Origin: CAYONM01 sp964405325
GTDB taxonomy: Bacteria; Planctomycetota; UBA11346
Reading direction: 5' to 3'
Assembly (NCBI GenBank): GCA_964405325.1
Contig: CAYONM010000028.1
Location: 1-25,487 of the forward strand
Length of the DNA: 25,487 bases
Positions within the stretch are counted from its first letter, which is position 1. Each line of letters opens with the position of its first letter. Below the pieces are notes generated by a model, which made no database searches, had not been told where the DNA came from, and was given only the letters and a program-made list of their open reading frames with translations. Of the stretch, positions 1 through 8,270 are shown piece after piece. The translations under genes and the position numbers were made by a program.

Positions 1-51
1 ATACTTGATTATGGCCACGTATACTCTCGATTTTCGGCTCTTACACTTACA

Positions 52-71
52 CCGAGGGGCAAGCCCCTCGG
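52..71. repeat. Short GC-rich inverted repeat, repeat-family hairpin
   Basis: The arms ccgaggggc and gcccctcgg are perfect complements separated by only two bases. The element lies downstream of the minus-strand DUF3795-type gene, so it could end that transcript, but no T-run follows on either strand. The core gaggggcaa..cccctc resembles the hairpins at 8392-8410 and 13680-13696, so it may be a partial copy of the same dispersed element. The rest of 1-135 shows no gene. Confidence 0.5.
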
Positions 72-135
72 ACCCCAGAATCTCACGCCGGAAACAACTT
101 TGTTTAAAAGAAGAAGTTCCGGCCTCAGCTTCTAT

Positions 136-480
136 TCAGCTGGGCATCGGGGCCTGACCCAACTTCTCCATCCAGGCTTCACCGAGTTTACCGGCCTGGC
201 GCAGTTTGTCGCAGGGCAAACCAGGGCATTGCGCACAGTAGGTGTGACCCTTCATGGTTGCACACTGCAAAATAGCGCATTCGGCTTTTTTGCCCTGACC
301 ACAACCGGGGCACTTGCCGTTCAACTTCATACGGCAGGCGGCGCAGGACAGACCACAGGCACCACCCTGGCGCATCGGGGCCGGATCACCGCCAGCCGGG
401 GGCACTTCGGCAGCACTGGCTGCCGCGGCCAAGGCGCTGATGCCGACGGTGGAAGCGGCGATGAAATGACGACGTTGCAT
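136..480 (-). CDS. Tat-exported cysteine-rich DUF3795-type protein
   Basis: A 114-aa protein. The N-terminus reads MQRRHFIAAS, a twin-arginine-like motif, followed by an alanine-rich hydrophobic stretch and a plausible ASA-AE cleavage site near residue 24. The mature part has ten cysteines, with motifs CGLSCAAC, KCPGCG and YCAQCPGLPC, which resemble the small DUF3795 cysteine-rich family. Tat export would suit a protein that folds around a metal or Fe-S centre before export; that is inference. The start is supported by a strong GAGGAGG ribosome binding site 7 bases upstream. The gene lies 93 bp downstream of the HAD phosphatase gene on the same strand. A TATGAT box at 523-528 suggests it may also have its own promoter. 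The biochemical role is unknown. Confidence 0.8.
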   Translation of the reverse strand: MQRRHFIAASTVGISALAAAASAAEVPPAGGDPAPMRQGGACGLSCAACRMKLNGKCPGCGQGKKAECAILQCATMKGHTYCAQCPGLPCDKLRQAGKLGEAWMEKLGQAPMPS

Positions 481-522
481 GACACGAACCTCCTCGCGGC
501 CTATTTACGACCGCATGTAGTT

Positions 523-554
523 ATCATATGTCCGATTGATGCTAGGTCGTTCAA
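523..554 (-). promoter_or_regulatory. Possible promoter for the DUF3795-type gene
   Basis: On the minus strand a TATGAT box (523-528, five of six consensus bases) lies about 45 bases before the start codon. TTGAAC (549-554) is upstream, but the 20-base spacer is longer than the usual 16-18, so the -35 assignment is weak. Confidence 0.25.
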
Positions 555-573
555 AACCTTGTAAAGGGGTCCC

Positions 574-1218
574 TCAGGACGATGAAGCAGCCGTGCCTAA
601 CACATCCAGCAGCGCCAACGGCTTGCTGAGCTGGGCATCGACCGACAGATTTTCGTGCCGACCAATGCCCCAGGCGCACCAAGCCACCCGCAGACCGGCG
701 GCATGACCGACCCGGATGTCGGTGTCATGATCACCCACCATCCAGCCACCCACGACGCTGCAGCGCAGCCGCTCCAAGGCCAAATGCACGGCCGCCGGGT
801 CGGGCTTGCGCGCTTCATCGCCACCGACCAGGGCACGGCACCAGCGGTCCAAGCCCAGACCGTGGAGAATCTTTTCTGAATAGGAGCGCGGTTTGTTGGT
901 GACCACCGCCATAGCCCAACCGGCTGCCGCCAGAGCCGGGAGCAGTTCCTCGACACCATCGTAGGTGCTGGTCCGGTCCAGACAGTGCTCCAGGTAATGG
1001 GCATCGAAGGCGGCACGCGCCTGCTGCATGCCGACCTCATCCACTTCGGGCAACAAGCGCTGCAGCAACTTGGTCAGTCCGTTGCCGACGTAGCCGGTTA
1101 CGGTACTGATGGGCAGCGGCGGCAGCCCAACCGTGGCCCGAGCGACATTGCCCGCGGCGACCAGATCCTCCCGGCTGTCGACCAGAGTTCCATCAAGATC
1201 GAATAAAATGGCAGGCAT
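574..1218 (-). CDS. gph: HAD-family hydrolase, phosphoglycolate phosphatase-like
   Basis: A 214-aa protein of normal length for the Gph subgroup of haloacid dehalogenase phosphatases. Motif I is FDLDGTLVDS, with nucleophile Asp7 and general acid Asp9. Motif II is VVTNK, motif III supplies the Lys in RKPDP, and motif IV is GDHDTDI. A helical cap sits between motifs I and II. Expected reaction: 2-phosphoglycolate to glycolate and phosphate, a metabolite-repair role, although substrates within this family cannot be told apart by sequence alone. The ATG is preceded by AGGAAAGAG and lies only 12 bases after the glnE stop codon, so the two genes are probably co-transcribed. Another small-molecule phosphatase remains possible. 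Confidence 0.87.
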   Translation of the reverse strand: MPAILFDLDGTLVDSREDLVAAGNVARATVGLPPLPISTVTGYVGNGLTKLLQRLLPEVDEVGMQQARAAFDAHYLEHCLDRTSTYDGVEELLPALAAAGWAMAVVTNKPRSYSEKILHGLGLDRWCRALVGGDEARKPDPAAVHLALERLRCSVVGGWMVGDHDTDIRVGHAAGLRVAWCAWGIGRHENLSVDAQLSKPLALLDVLGTAASSS

Positions 1219-1230
1219 ATGGTCTCTTTC

Positions 1231-4164
1231 CTATCGGATCAATTGCTCAGCACAGTGCCGGGCGCGCTCCCGGGCCTGATAGAGCGCTTCATCCAGGGCC
1301 GCAACCGAATCGTATCCGCTCTGCCGAGCGATGCGTAGGCGACCGTCGGCATCGGTGGGGATGGACGAGATGGCTCGGCCAGTAGCCAGGCGCATCCGGG
1401 TTTCGATCCGCCGCAGCAGCTGCAATGACTCGCGCATGTTCGTTGCCTGCTCGGCATTGATCTGACCCAAGGCCTGCAATCGCGCCAAAGCGGCCTGTGT
1501 ACTCAAGCCTGGCGGGATCTGCTCCGGGGTGGCATGCAGGCAACGGAACTGCACCGCAAATTCAATATCCACATATCCGCCAGAACCACGTTTCAGGTGA
1601 TCACGACCCGCCACGCTCTTTTCCAAGCGTCGTCGCATATGCCACACTTGGTGGGCAGCCTCGCAAGGCAGGGGCGCACCGAGCGCCGAACGATGGATGA
1701 TCGCCACCGCTTCTCGTCCCAAATCAACATCGCCAGCCAGCACACTGACGCGGGTATTGGCCATGCGTTCCCACAAATCCCGATCGGCACTCCAGTATTT
1801 TTCCAGCATCGGCAGGCTGACCACCAAGGGGCCCTGGTCCCCCCACGGCCGCAAACGCGGATCGATCTCGTAGATCTTCTTTTCGCCCAGCAGACCCATG
1901 CAGCGACCGGCTAGGCGTTCCCAATAATAATCCGCATCACGCGCCTTGCGGCTGCAGCTGCCGCCGGGATCACAGACAAAAATCACGTCCATATCGGAGG
2001 CGTAGGTCAATTCCTTCCCGCCGAGTTTTCCCAGGCCCAGCACCGCAAAGCGCTTACGCTTGCCATCGGTCATCGGCCGACCCCATTTCTGATCCAGATC
2101 TTGCAACACCTGATCCAGACACAAACCAAAGACCGCACTCGCCAATTCCGAGAGCGCTTGTCCGATCCGCTCCGGCTGTTCGCCTTGGAGATCCACCCAA
2201 GCGATGTGCACCAATTCCCGTGCCTGCAGATACGCCAGGTTCTGGGCAAAGTCAAAACGCGCCGTACCACTGCTTGTCAGGCTGCGCTGGGCTTCATGCA
2301 AACCCGCCGCAGTCCAGTGGACCAGCCCCTCCGCATGTTCCATCAGATCATCGATCAGTCCCGGAAAACGTTCCAGGTACGCCACCAGATAGGTCGCCCA
2401 ACCGGCCAGGTGGACCAAGGCCTGAAAGCGATCCGGATGCTTGGCCATTTCCTCGTAGAAATACGACCGCCCGCCCACTGCCTGCACCAGACGCGCGAAT
2501 TCGGTCAGGGTCACATCGGCATTCGGACTGTCAGCCAGCAAATCCAAAAAATGGGGCAAGATCGCCAAGAAACAACGTTCGGTGCGTTGCTCCGACAAGA
2601 CGAAAAACGGTTCCGATGCCAAATCGCGCAGGATTCGTGTCGCTCGCTCGGGATTCCGGAAGCCCACCTCGCCAAGACTGCGCTGGATCAAGGCCGTATC
2701 AGGCTGCTCGGTCGTGAGCAGGCAGAACAGGGCATCCTCCTGCTCGGTCGCGGTCAAGTAGTAGTGCTCGGCCAATTCACGCACTTCGCGACGTGCCCGT
2801 CCCAATTGTCGTTCAAAATCCGCAAGTGGGTCGTCCGGATCGCAACCGCACCGTCTCGCCAGATGCAAACGCTCGGCACGGCTATCGGGCACCGCATGCA
2901 ACTGCCGCGCCTCCCACAGCTGCAGCCGATGCTCCACGTGCCGCAACGCGATGTAATGCTTCTCCAAAAGCCGCGCCTCGGAGCGACGGATCAGGCGCAG
3001 ATCGCCAAGACTACGCAAGGCCGGCAGAGTGCTGCGGTGACGCAGTTCCGGATTGAGTCCACCGTAATTCAGCTGGAAGCTCTGGACCAGAAATTCTATA
3101 TCACGAATGCCACCGACACCAGTTTTGACATCTTCACTGTCAGCGCGTTCCTCGATGCGTCGCCGCATCTCCCGTGACGAATGCATCTGATCCAGACTCT
3201 GCTCACGCGGAAATACCCATGGCCGCAAATCCTCCAGCAGTCGCTCGCCCAAGGCAAGATCACCAGCAATAGGCCGCGCCTTGATCATGGCCTGCCGCTC
3301 CCAGGCGCGGCCTTTGGTGTAATAATAATCCACCGCAGTCCGCCTGCTCAGCACCAGCTCGCCCGAGGCCCCCTCCGGCCGCAGTCGCATATCGATCCGG
3401 AACAAGCGTCCGCCATCGGTTGGCTCGTCGAGAATGCCGATCAGATATTTTCCCAAACGCCGGAAATACTCGTCGTGATCGATCGAATTGGCTCCACCAG
3501 TCGTATGGCCATTGCCACCGGAAATGAAAATCAGGTCCAGATCCGAGGAGTAATTCAATTCCCGACCACCCAGCTTGCCCAGGCCCAACACGCAGAAGCC
3601 GGCACCGGCTTCACCAAAGCGTTCTCGGTAATGCTGGATCGCGATATCCAGCGCCACCTGCACCACCGCATCGGCAAGATCGGACAATTCCCGCACCGTC
3701 GCCTCGAAACCGAGGACCTCCGACAGATCACCGATCATGATCCGCAGTACCTGATACTGATAGAAACGTAACAGGGCTGCCACCTGCCGGGCTTCCTGCC
3801 GATACGGCGCCACTGCTGCCTGGGCCCGCTTCAGCAATTCATCCCGCTCGATCACTTCCCGAAACACCTGCGTCTGCAGGATATCCCAAAAGCGCCGCGA
3901 ATCGCGCAGAATCAAGTTAAAGCCATAGCGGCTACAGCGCGCCACCGACAACAATCGTGCCAAGGCCAGCGGCTGCGCCCGAAAACTCCGCAACTCGGAA
4001 GCCGCCGACGGCGCCAGCTCCAGCAGTTTCATCAGATCGCGCAGCAACTCCTCGGCCTGCTCGGCATCGGCGGCAAAAGCCTGCACCTCCTCGGCAACGA
4101 TGACCGCATCGACTCCAAATTCCCAGACGAGGCGCTGGTCCCACTGTTTGGCAAAGCTGGCCAT
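1231..4164 (-). CDS. glnE: Bifunctional glutamine synthetase adenylyltransferase/deadenylase
   Basis: About 977 aa, close to the usual 940-1000. GlnE attaches AMP to glutamine synthetase and removes it, according to nitrogen status. Two nucleotidyltransferase domains are visible. The N-terminal (deadenylylating) one carries GKLGGRELNYSSDLD near residues 196-210, and the C-terminal (adenylylating) one carries GKLGGKELTYASDMD near 707-721. Both keep the G-G-x-E-L and S-D-x-D metal-binding pattern, so both activities look intact. The open frame runs on upstream through a terminator and a tRNA, so the real start must lie below 4209. I chose ATG 4164. TTG at 4173 is a serious alternative, because GGAG lies six bases upstream of it. 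The gene probably continues into gph. Its promoter is not obvious, since only about 40 bases separate it from the terminator. Confidence 0.93.
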   Translation of the reverse strand: MASFAKQWDQRLVWEFGVDAVIVAEEVQAFAADAEQAEELLRDLMKLLELAPSAASELRSFRAQPLALARLLSVARCSRYGFNLILRDSRRFWDILQTQVFREVIERDELLKRAQAAVAPYRQEARQVAALLRFYQYQVLRIMIGDLSEVLGFEATVRELSDLADAVVQVALDIAIQHYRERFGEAGAGFCVLGLGKLGGRELNYSSDLDLIFISGGNGHTTGGANSIDHDEYFRRLGKYLIGILDEPTDGGRLFRIDMRLRPEGASGELVLSRRTAVDYYYTKGRAWERQAMIKARPIAGDLALGERLLEDLRPWVFPREQSLDQMHSSREMRRRIEERADSEDVKTGVGGIRDIEFLVQSFQLNYGGLNPELRHRSTLPALRSLGDLRLIRRSEARLLEKHYIALRHVEHRLQLWEARQLHAVPDSRAERLHLARRCGCDPDDPLADFERQLGRARREVRELAEHYYLTATEQEDALFCLLTTEQPDTALIQRSLGEVGFRNPERATRILRDLASEPFFVLSEQRTERCFLAILPHFLDLLADSPNADVTLTEFARLVQAVGGRSYFYEEMAKHPDRFQALVHLAGWATYLVAYLERFPGLIDDLMEHAEGLVHWTAAGLHEAQRSLTSSGTARFDFAQNLAYLQARELVHIAWVDLQGEQPERIGQALSELASAVFGLCLDQVLQDLDQKWGRPMTDGKRKRFAVLGLGKLGGKELTYASDMDVIFVCDPGGSCSRKARDADYYWERLAGRCMGLLGEKKIYEIDPRLRPWGDQGPLVVSLPMLEKYWSADRDLWERMANTRVSVLAGDVDLGREAVAIIHRSALGAPLPCEAAHQVWHMRRRLEKSVAGRDHLKRGSGGYVDIEFAVQFRCLHATPEQIPPGLSTQAALARLQALGQINAEQATNMRESLQLLRRIETRMRLATGRAISSIPTDADGRLRIARQSGYDSVAALDEALYQARERARHCAEQLIR

Positions 4165-4208
4165 GCCCGCCAAGCTCTGCTCCGATTGGGATTTGTCCAG
4201 CGGGGTCG

Positions 4209-4240
4209 AAAAAAAAACCCTCAACCTGAGGGCTGAGGGT
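4209..4240 (-). terminator. Rho-independent terminator after tRNA-Arg
   Basis: On the minus strand ACCCTCA pairs with TGAGGGT (plus-strand positions 4234-4240 and 4217-4223) around a 10-base loop and runs straight into a tract of about nine T. A second CCCTCA inside the loop offers a competing hairpin with a 3-base loop using the same right arm. It begins four bases after the tRNA CCA end and finishes about 40 bases before glnE. Confidence 0.88.
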
Positions 4241-4243
4241 TTT

Positions 4244-4320
<77 letters not shown>

Positions 4321-4364
4321 TGAATGGCTGAAGGGCACGCCTTGTAGGCGGCGGATGGGATGAA

Positions 4365-5594
4365 TCAAGCCTCTGATCGTTGCAGCAGGGCGGCATAGGC
4401 GCCGGCCTGCCAACCGTCGGGCCAGGTTTCGCGTTCGTCGATCCGCTGCCAGCCTGACAGGGCGGCGACGCGGTCCTGGTTTTCGCTCAGATCCAGAGAA
4501 CAGGTACTGTACAGCAGATGGCCGCCTGGGCGAACCAGGGCTGCCGCCTGCTGCAGCAGCTGGCTCTGGAGGCGATTGAGCGAGTCCAGAGCCTGGGGCT
4601 CGTAACGATGCTTGGCCTCTGGATGACGAGCCCAGGCACCGGAATTGGAACAGGGCGCGTCCACTACCACCAGGCCACAACTCGCAGCTCGGATGGCGGG
4701 CCGGCGGCCGTCGTGCATCACGACGGGCAGGGCGAGTTCACGCAGGCTCCGGCACTTGCCCAGACGACGATCGGCAGCGATCACCCGCAGCCCCAGATCA
4801 TGAAGGGCAGCGCTCTTGCCGCCGGGAGCGGCGCAGTAATCCAATACTGGATTGCTGGCATCAGCAGCCAAGGTAGCGACTTCGCCCTGGGACCGGTCCT
4901 GGACCCGATGTCGACCAGCGGCAACCGGACCCTGAAGTGCGGTCTGGGGATCGCGCCACCAGTGCCAAGCACCATCGCTGCGAATGACAGCCGGATCGCT
5001 CTCGTTGCTGCCGTCTCGTGATCGGGTACACAGTGGCGGCACCTGCAACAGCAAACTGAGCTGCCGGTCGTCGGCGCGACCGCGCGCCTGGCAATGGGTG
5101 ACAAAAGTGGCCGGCAAGGCGTGCCGCTCGGCCAAAGACCGCGGCCAAGCGGATGGCGCGATGCGAGCCAGGGGCCCGACGACCGTGTCAGTGGCGGGCT
5201 CATCGCGACGCAATTCGCTGAGTCGGCGGGCAACGGCATTGGCGACACCAGTCAGATGGTTCTGACCGAATCGACGCAGCAATTGCACCCCGCTGTCGAC
5301 CGCGGCATGCGGTGGAATGCGGTCCATACCGAAGAGCTGATGCGCCACCAGGGACAGGACTCGCAGCAAGGGCTCCACCTGCTTGCCGGGACGCAGATAG
5401 CGGCGCGCCAGGCTGGTATAGAGCTCGCCATGCCGGAGCACACCCCACGCCAACTCGCGAGCCAAGGCGGCATCACGGCCATCGAGCCGCTGCAAGGGGC
5501 CGGCACCATCGCTCAGCCACTCCAGCCGCCCGTCCTGCCAAGCCGCCAATAGCTGCCAGGCGGCGTCGCGGGCGGGGTCGACACTACTGCTCAC
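4365..5594 (-). CDS. rsmB: 16S rRNA m5C967 methyltransferase RsmB-like
   Basis: A 409-aa protein (E. coli RsmB is about 429). Residues 1-130 form the helical NusB-like RNA-binding domain. The Rossmann methyltransferase half has the SAM-binding motif CAAPGGKS at 254-261, and the two conserved cysteines lie in DAPCSNSG (Cys315) and STCSL (Cys365). The expected activity is methylation of C5 of cytosine 967 in 16S rRNA; a related RsmF-type target is less likely because the NusB-like domain is present. The start is GTG 5594, which overlaps the TAG stop of the upstream gene as TAGTG, with AGGAG 11 bases upstream, so translation is probably coupled. The C-terminus ends 44 bases before tRNA-Arg. Confidence 0.9.
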   Translation of the reverse strand: MSSSVDPARDAAWQLLAAWQDGRLEWLSDGAGPLQRLDGRDAALARELAWGVLRHGELYTSLARRYLRPGKQVEPLLRVLSLVAHQLFGMDRIPPHAAVDSGVQLLRRFGQNHLTGVANAVARRLSELRRDEPATDTVVGPLARIAPSAWPRSLAERHALPATFVTHCQARGRADDRQLSLLLQVPPLCTRSRDGSNESDPAVIRSDGAWHWWRDPQTALQGPVAAGRHRVQDRSQGEVATLAADASNPVLDYCAAPGGKSAALHDLGLRVIAADRRLGKCRSLRELALPVVMHDGRRPAIRAASCGLVVVDAPCSNSGAWARHPEAKHRYEPQALDSLNRLQSQLLQQAAALVRPGGHLLYSTCSLDLSENQDRVAALSGWQRIDERETWPDGWQAGAYAALLQRSEA

Positions 5595-7177
5595 TACTGA
5601 GCATTCTCCTGCGCATTGAGAATCATACGCAGGTTGTTCACCTTTTTTACCAGCTTGTAGTAGCCGATCGATTGCAATCGACTGGTAACGCCATCATCGC
5701 TGTACTGGCCTTTCGCCTTAAGGTATGGCGTATATTCGTTTTCGACCTGGCGTCGACACTGTTCAAATGCTCGGACAGCAGTCTGCATGCCGACCATTTC
5801 CTTCTCCGCCATAGCCCGGCTGACCATGCCATCGACCTCCTTGATCAGATGCACGATATCATGGTTGGGATCGATCACCAGCTCCCGTGACTGTGACAGA
5901 TGGCCGGTAAAGAACAGATAGGTGCCGTAGCAGCCGCCAATAATGAGAGCCAGACCGACGACGAAGATCACCGGACCCAACCAGGGTTTTTTGTTACCGG
6001 ACTTGCCGCGACGGGTGGCGCTGGAGGAGCCGCCACGGGTCGGCGTACGATTGCTCTTGATGGTGGACTGCTGCGTGGTCGCCTTGCGGCCACGGTTCTG
6101 GTCACCGTTCTTGCTGCTCGATTTCTTCTTGAGGTCCTTCTGGGCAGCTTTTTTCTTCCCAGCTTTACCGGCTTCCGGATTCCGGGTAGCCGGACGCTTG
6201 CCATGACTGCCCGGACGTTGACTGAAAGGAGAACGAGCCGGACGGTCTGCCATCGACTCTTCCTGGCCCATGGTCCGCGCTTTCACCCGCTGGGCCTCGG
6301 TGACCGTGTAGACTCTCGTCGCATCTTCCACATCGCTTGCAGTACTAATGTCGAGTTCCTCCGCATCATCGTCGTCGTCGTCGCTGTCGACGTCTTCATC
6401 ATCATCATCATCGTCGTCGTCATCACTGTCCAGCCCGTCGTCCTGCCGATCAGACTCGATCAGGTCATCCACGGCATCAGGATGCGCATCGGCAGCAATG
6501 AGCGTATCGTTGGATTGAGTCTCATCACCAATGTCGATCGCTTCCAGGTCGACCTCACCCAGATCGGGCGCCTGTGGCTGATTGGCCTGTTCCGGTTCAG
6601 ACAGCGCTGACACCACCGCCGGGTGACCGTCGGAGGCCGGTAGTTGTTCCAGGCCGGATTTGGTTTCGTCGATGTCCAGCTCATCGGCATCGAAGCCCTC
6701 CGCCTCGACGGCATCATCGTCCCCCAGGGAGTTGACCAAGCGTGCCGTGGTTGGACCCAGTGGCCGCACGTCGCTGCTGGCGATGCCGCGCTCGTCGGTG
6801 TCGTCATCATCGGTCGAGGCCCGCCGGCTCTGCTCGGCCTGCGGACGAAACCCCGGATCCACGGCAAGCACGTCGCGAGAACCGCTGCCCTCATAGAAAT
6901 CACTGATCAACTCGGCAGTGGAGAGCACGACTTCTTCAACGTTCGCCTGGGTCTGTTTGCGATCCCGCAGTTCGTTCAGCACGGTCGCGCCAGCCAACTC
7001 GGGCTCAGCGCTGATGCTCCGACCCTGTTCTTTGGCCTTTTCCAGATAATCACGACCATGGCCGTTTTCGATGCATTTAGCACAGATCACCACGTCGTGA
7101 GCCCGGAGACCGTGGCCACGACGAAGATGAGTGTCAGTCACACGGGCGGCACAGGCGTCGCAGAAGAAAATATCCAT
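5594..7177 (-). CDS. Zinc-ribbon, acidic/basic low-complexity membrane protein of unknown function
   Basis: A 527-aa protein I do not recognise as a named family. The N-terminus has CDAC (Cys6, Cys9) and CAKC (Cys32, Cys35), a four-cysteine zinc-ribbon arrangement. Residues about 110-290 are strongly acidic and probably disordered, with Asp runs near 250-271. Residues about 310-398 are rich in Lys, Arg, Ser and Thr. A single hydrophobic helix, GPVIFVVGLALIIGG, spans about 401-423. The last 103 residues look folded and helical and are probably on the far side of the membrane. The start ATG is preceded by GAGGA seven bases upstream. The stop overlaps the rsmB GTG by one base. The layout suggests a membrane-tethered scaffold or sensor, but that is a guess. 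Confidence 0.82.
   Translation of the reverse strand: MDIFFCDACAARVTDTHLRRGHGLRAHDVVICAKCIENGHGRDYLEKAKEQGRSISAEPELAGATVLNELRDRKQTQANVEEVVLSTAELISDFYEGSGSRDVLAVDPGFRPQAEQSRRASTDDDDTDERGIASSDVRPLGPTTARLVNSLGDDDAVEAEGFDADELDIDETKSGLEQLPASDGHPAVVSALSEPEQANQPQAPDLGEVDLEAIDIGDETQSNDTLIAADAHPDAVDDLIESDRQDDGLDSDDDDDDDDDEDVDSDDDDDDAEELDISTASDVEDATRVYTVTEAQRVKARTMGQEESMADRPARSPFSQRPGSHGKRPATRNPEAGKAGKKKAAQKDLKKKSSSKNGDQNRGRKATTQQSTIKSNRTPTRGGSSSATRRGKSGNKKPWLGPVIFVVGLALIIGGCYGTYLFFTGHLSQSRELVIDPNHDIVHLIKEVDGMVSRAMAEKEMVGMQTAVRAFEQCRRQVENEYTPYLKAKGQYSDDGVTSRLQSIGYYKLVKKVNNLRMILNAQENAQ
6365..6427. repeat. Trinucleotide microsatellite (TCG/TCA) inside a CDS
   Basis: Almost uninterrupted TCG and TCA triplets on the plus strand encode the poly-Asp tract of the minus-strand zinc-ribbon membrane protein. 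Gain or loss of whole triplets would change the acidic tract length without shifting the frame. Confidence 0.75.
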
Positions 7178-7298
7178 CCAGTTTCCTCATCCACCGCGAC
7201 AGCGGAGCCACAGCATATGGCCAGGGGATCTGCTGCAAAGTCAGCTCTTCGACAAGGCCCAGCACCGTATCAGAGCCCATGCCAAACAAGCGATTCAC

Positions 7299-7754
7299 TC
7301 AACGGGTGAGCACTGCCGACCACCGGCCCAACCAGGCCTTGGCGGCATCGGGCAGATCCTCTTCAACCAGGTTACCGCGAGCACACTCAAAAGCCGCATG
7401 CAAGATCTTGATGACCGACCGGCTGCGACCAAAGCGCTCGGCCAGCTGAGCATCGTGCTCGCCATCCAGAAAGGCGTCGGCCAGTTGCCGCAAATCGGCA
7501 TCGTTCCAGCCCCGACCAACCGCAGGTGCCGCTCCTGCGGCCTTGCGACGTGGTTTCTCGGCAAGGCCCAGACGAACCTGATCGGCGCACACGGCGGCAA
7601 TACCCGCAACCGGCAGCAATAAGCGACCGTCGTCGGTTTCCAATCCCAGCCAGTGCCCATCAGCGCCAACCAGATGGCCGCTCACGGAACGGCCGTCACG
7701 CAGGTCGACCCGTATGGCCTCGCCCGCTGCTATGAATTCCTCGGGATTGAACAT
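7299..7754 (-). CDS. Sm-like domain plus helix-turn-helix protein, hypothetical
   Basis: 151 aa from the ATG that begins MFNPEEF. Residues about 10-60 have the spacing of an Sm/LSm-type or other small beta-barrel: I-x-V-x-L-x-D-G-R then G-x-L-x-x-x-D, ending in LPVAGIAAV. A basic Ala/Lys/Arg linker (about 66-82) leads to a three-helix segment starting GWNDADLRQL, with QLAERFGRSRSVIK as the likely recognition hairpin, similar to SANT/Myb or homeodomain-like folds. This suggests a nucleic-acid-binding protein; neither the target nor the family is established. The start is uncertain: TTG 7787 is in frame, and AAAGGA lies 17 bases before the ATG. It is the first minus-strand gene of the divergent region, directly beside the tandem repeat, 121 bp upstream of the zinc-ribbon gene. 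Confidence 0.65.
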   Translation of the reverse strand: MFNPEEFIAAGEAIRVDLRDGRSVSGHLVGADGHWLGLETDDGRLLLPVAGIAAVCADQVRLGLAEKPRRKAAGAAPAVGRGWNDADLRQLADAFLDGEHDAQLAERFGRSRSVIKILHAAFECARGNLVEEDLPDAAKAWLGRWSAVLTR

Positions 7755-7794
7755 GGCGGCATCATTGGTGGTCCTTTGACCGGTCAATTTTCAT

Positions 7795-7860
7795 CAAGCG
7801 CGAGACCGGCCGAGGCCGAAGGGGTGTGCGCCGAAGCCAAGCGCGAGGTCCGACCGAGGC
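7795..7860. repeat. Left flank modules of the tandem array
   Basis: Three segments recur on the other side of the array. Positions 7795-7813 match 8271-8289 exactly (19 bp). Positions 7811-7837 match 8362-8389 with two mismatches and one extra base on the right. Positions 7843-7860 match 8350-8367 exactly (18 bp). The last two occur in the opposite order on the right side, so this is a shuffled module set and not a simple flanking duplication. Confidence 0.8.
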
Positions 7861-8264
7861 GAGCGCAAGAGCGCAAGAGCGCAAGAGCGCAAGAGCGCAA
7901 GAGCGCAAGAGCGCAAGAGCGNNNNNNNNNNNNNNNNNNNNNNNNNNNNNNNNNNNNNNNNNNNNNNNNNNNNNNNNNNNNNNNNNNNNNNNNNNNNNNN
8001 NNNNNNNNNNNNNNNNNNNNNAAGAGCGCAAGAGCGCAAGAGCGCAAGAGCGCAAGAGCGAGAGCGAGAGCGAGAGAGCGCGAGAGCGCGAGAGCGCAAG
8101 AGCGAGAGCGAGAGAGCGCAAGAGCGCGAGAGCGCAAGAGCGCAAGAGCGAGAGCGAGAGAGCGCAAGAGCGCGAGAGCGCAAGAGCGCAAGAGCGCAAG
8201 AGCGCAAGAGCGCAAGAGCGCAAGAGCGCAAGAGCGAGAGCGAGAGCGAGAGCGAGAGAGCGAG
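7861..8264. repeat. Degenerate 8-bp/6-bp tandem repeat array
   Basis: The array is built from 8-bp units caagagcg and cgagagcg, with 6-bp insertions of agagcg. The left part (7861-7921) is nearly pure caagagcg. The right part is mixed and contains a 46-bp higher-order unit present twice in tandem (8097-8142 and 8143-8188). The middle is unresolved (100 N). The 8-bp period leaves all frames open and encodes repeats such as KSARAQER, but no ribosome binding site or conserved protein supports coding. The array lies in the divergent region between the Sm-like/HTH gene and polA. Confidence 0.95.
7922..8021. other. Assembly gap (100 N)
   Basis: Exactly 100 N inside the tandem array, the conventional length for a gap of unknown size. 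The true array length is therefore unknown, and the two sides may not be correctly joined. Confidence 0.99.
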
Positions 8265-8270
8265 CGCGTC

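Noticed and set aside
2101..3177. 358-aa frame opposite glnE
   Set aside because: It is antisense to a strongly conserved enzyme, with no recognisable domain.
7861..8264. CRISPR array
   Set aside because: The units are 6-8 bp and contiguous; there are no spacers and no cas genes.
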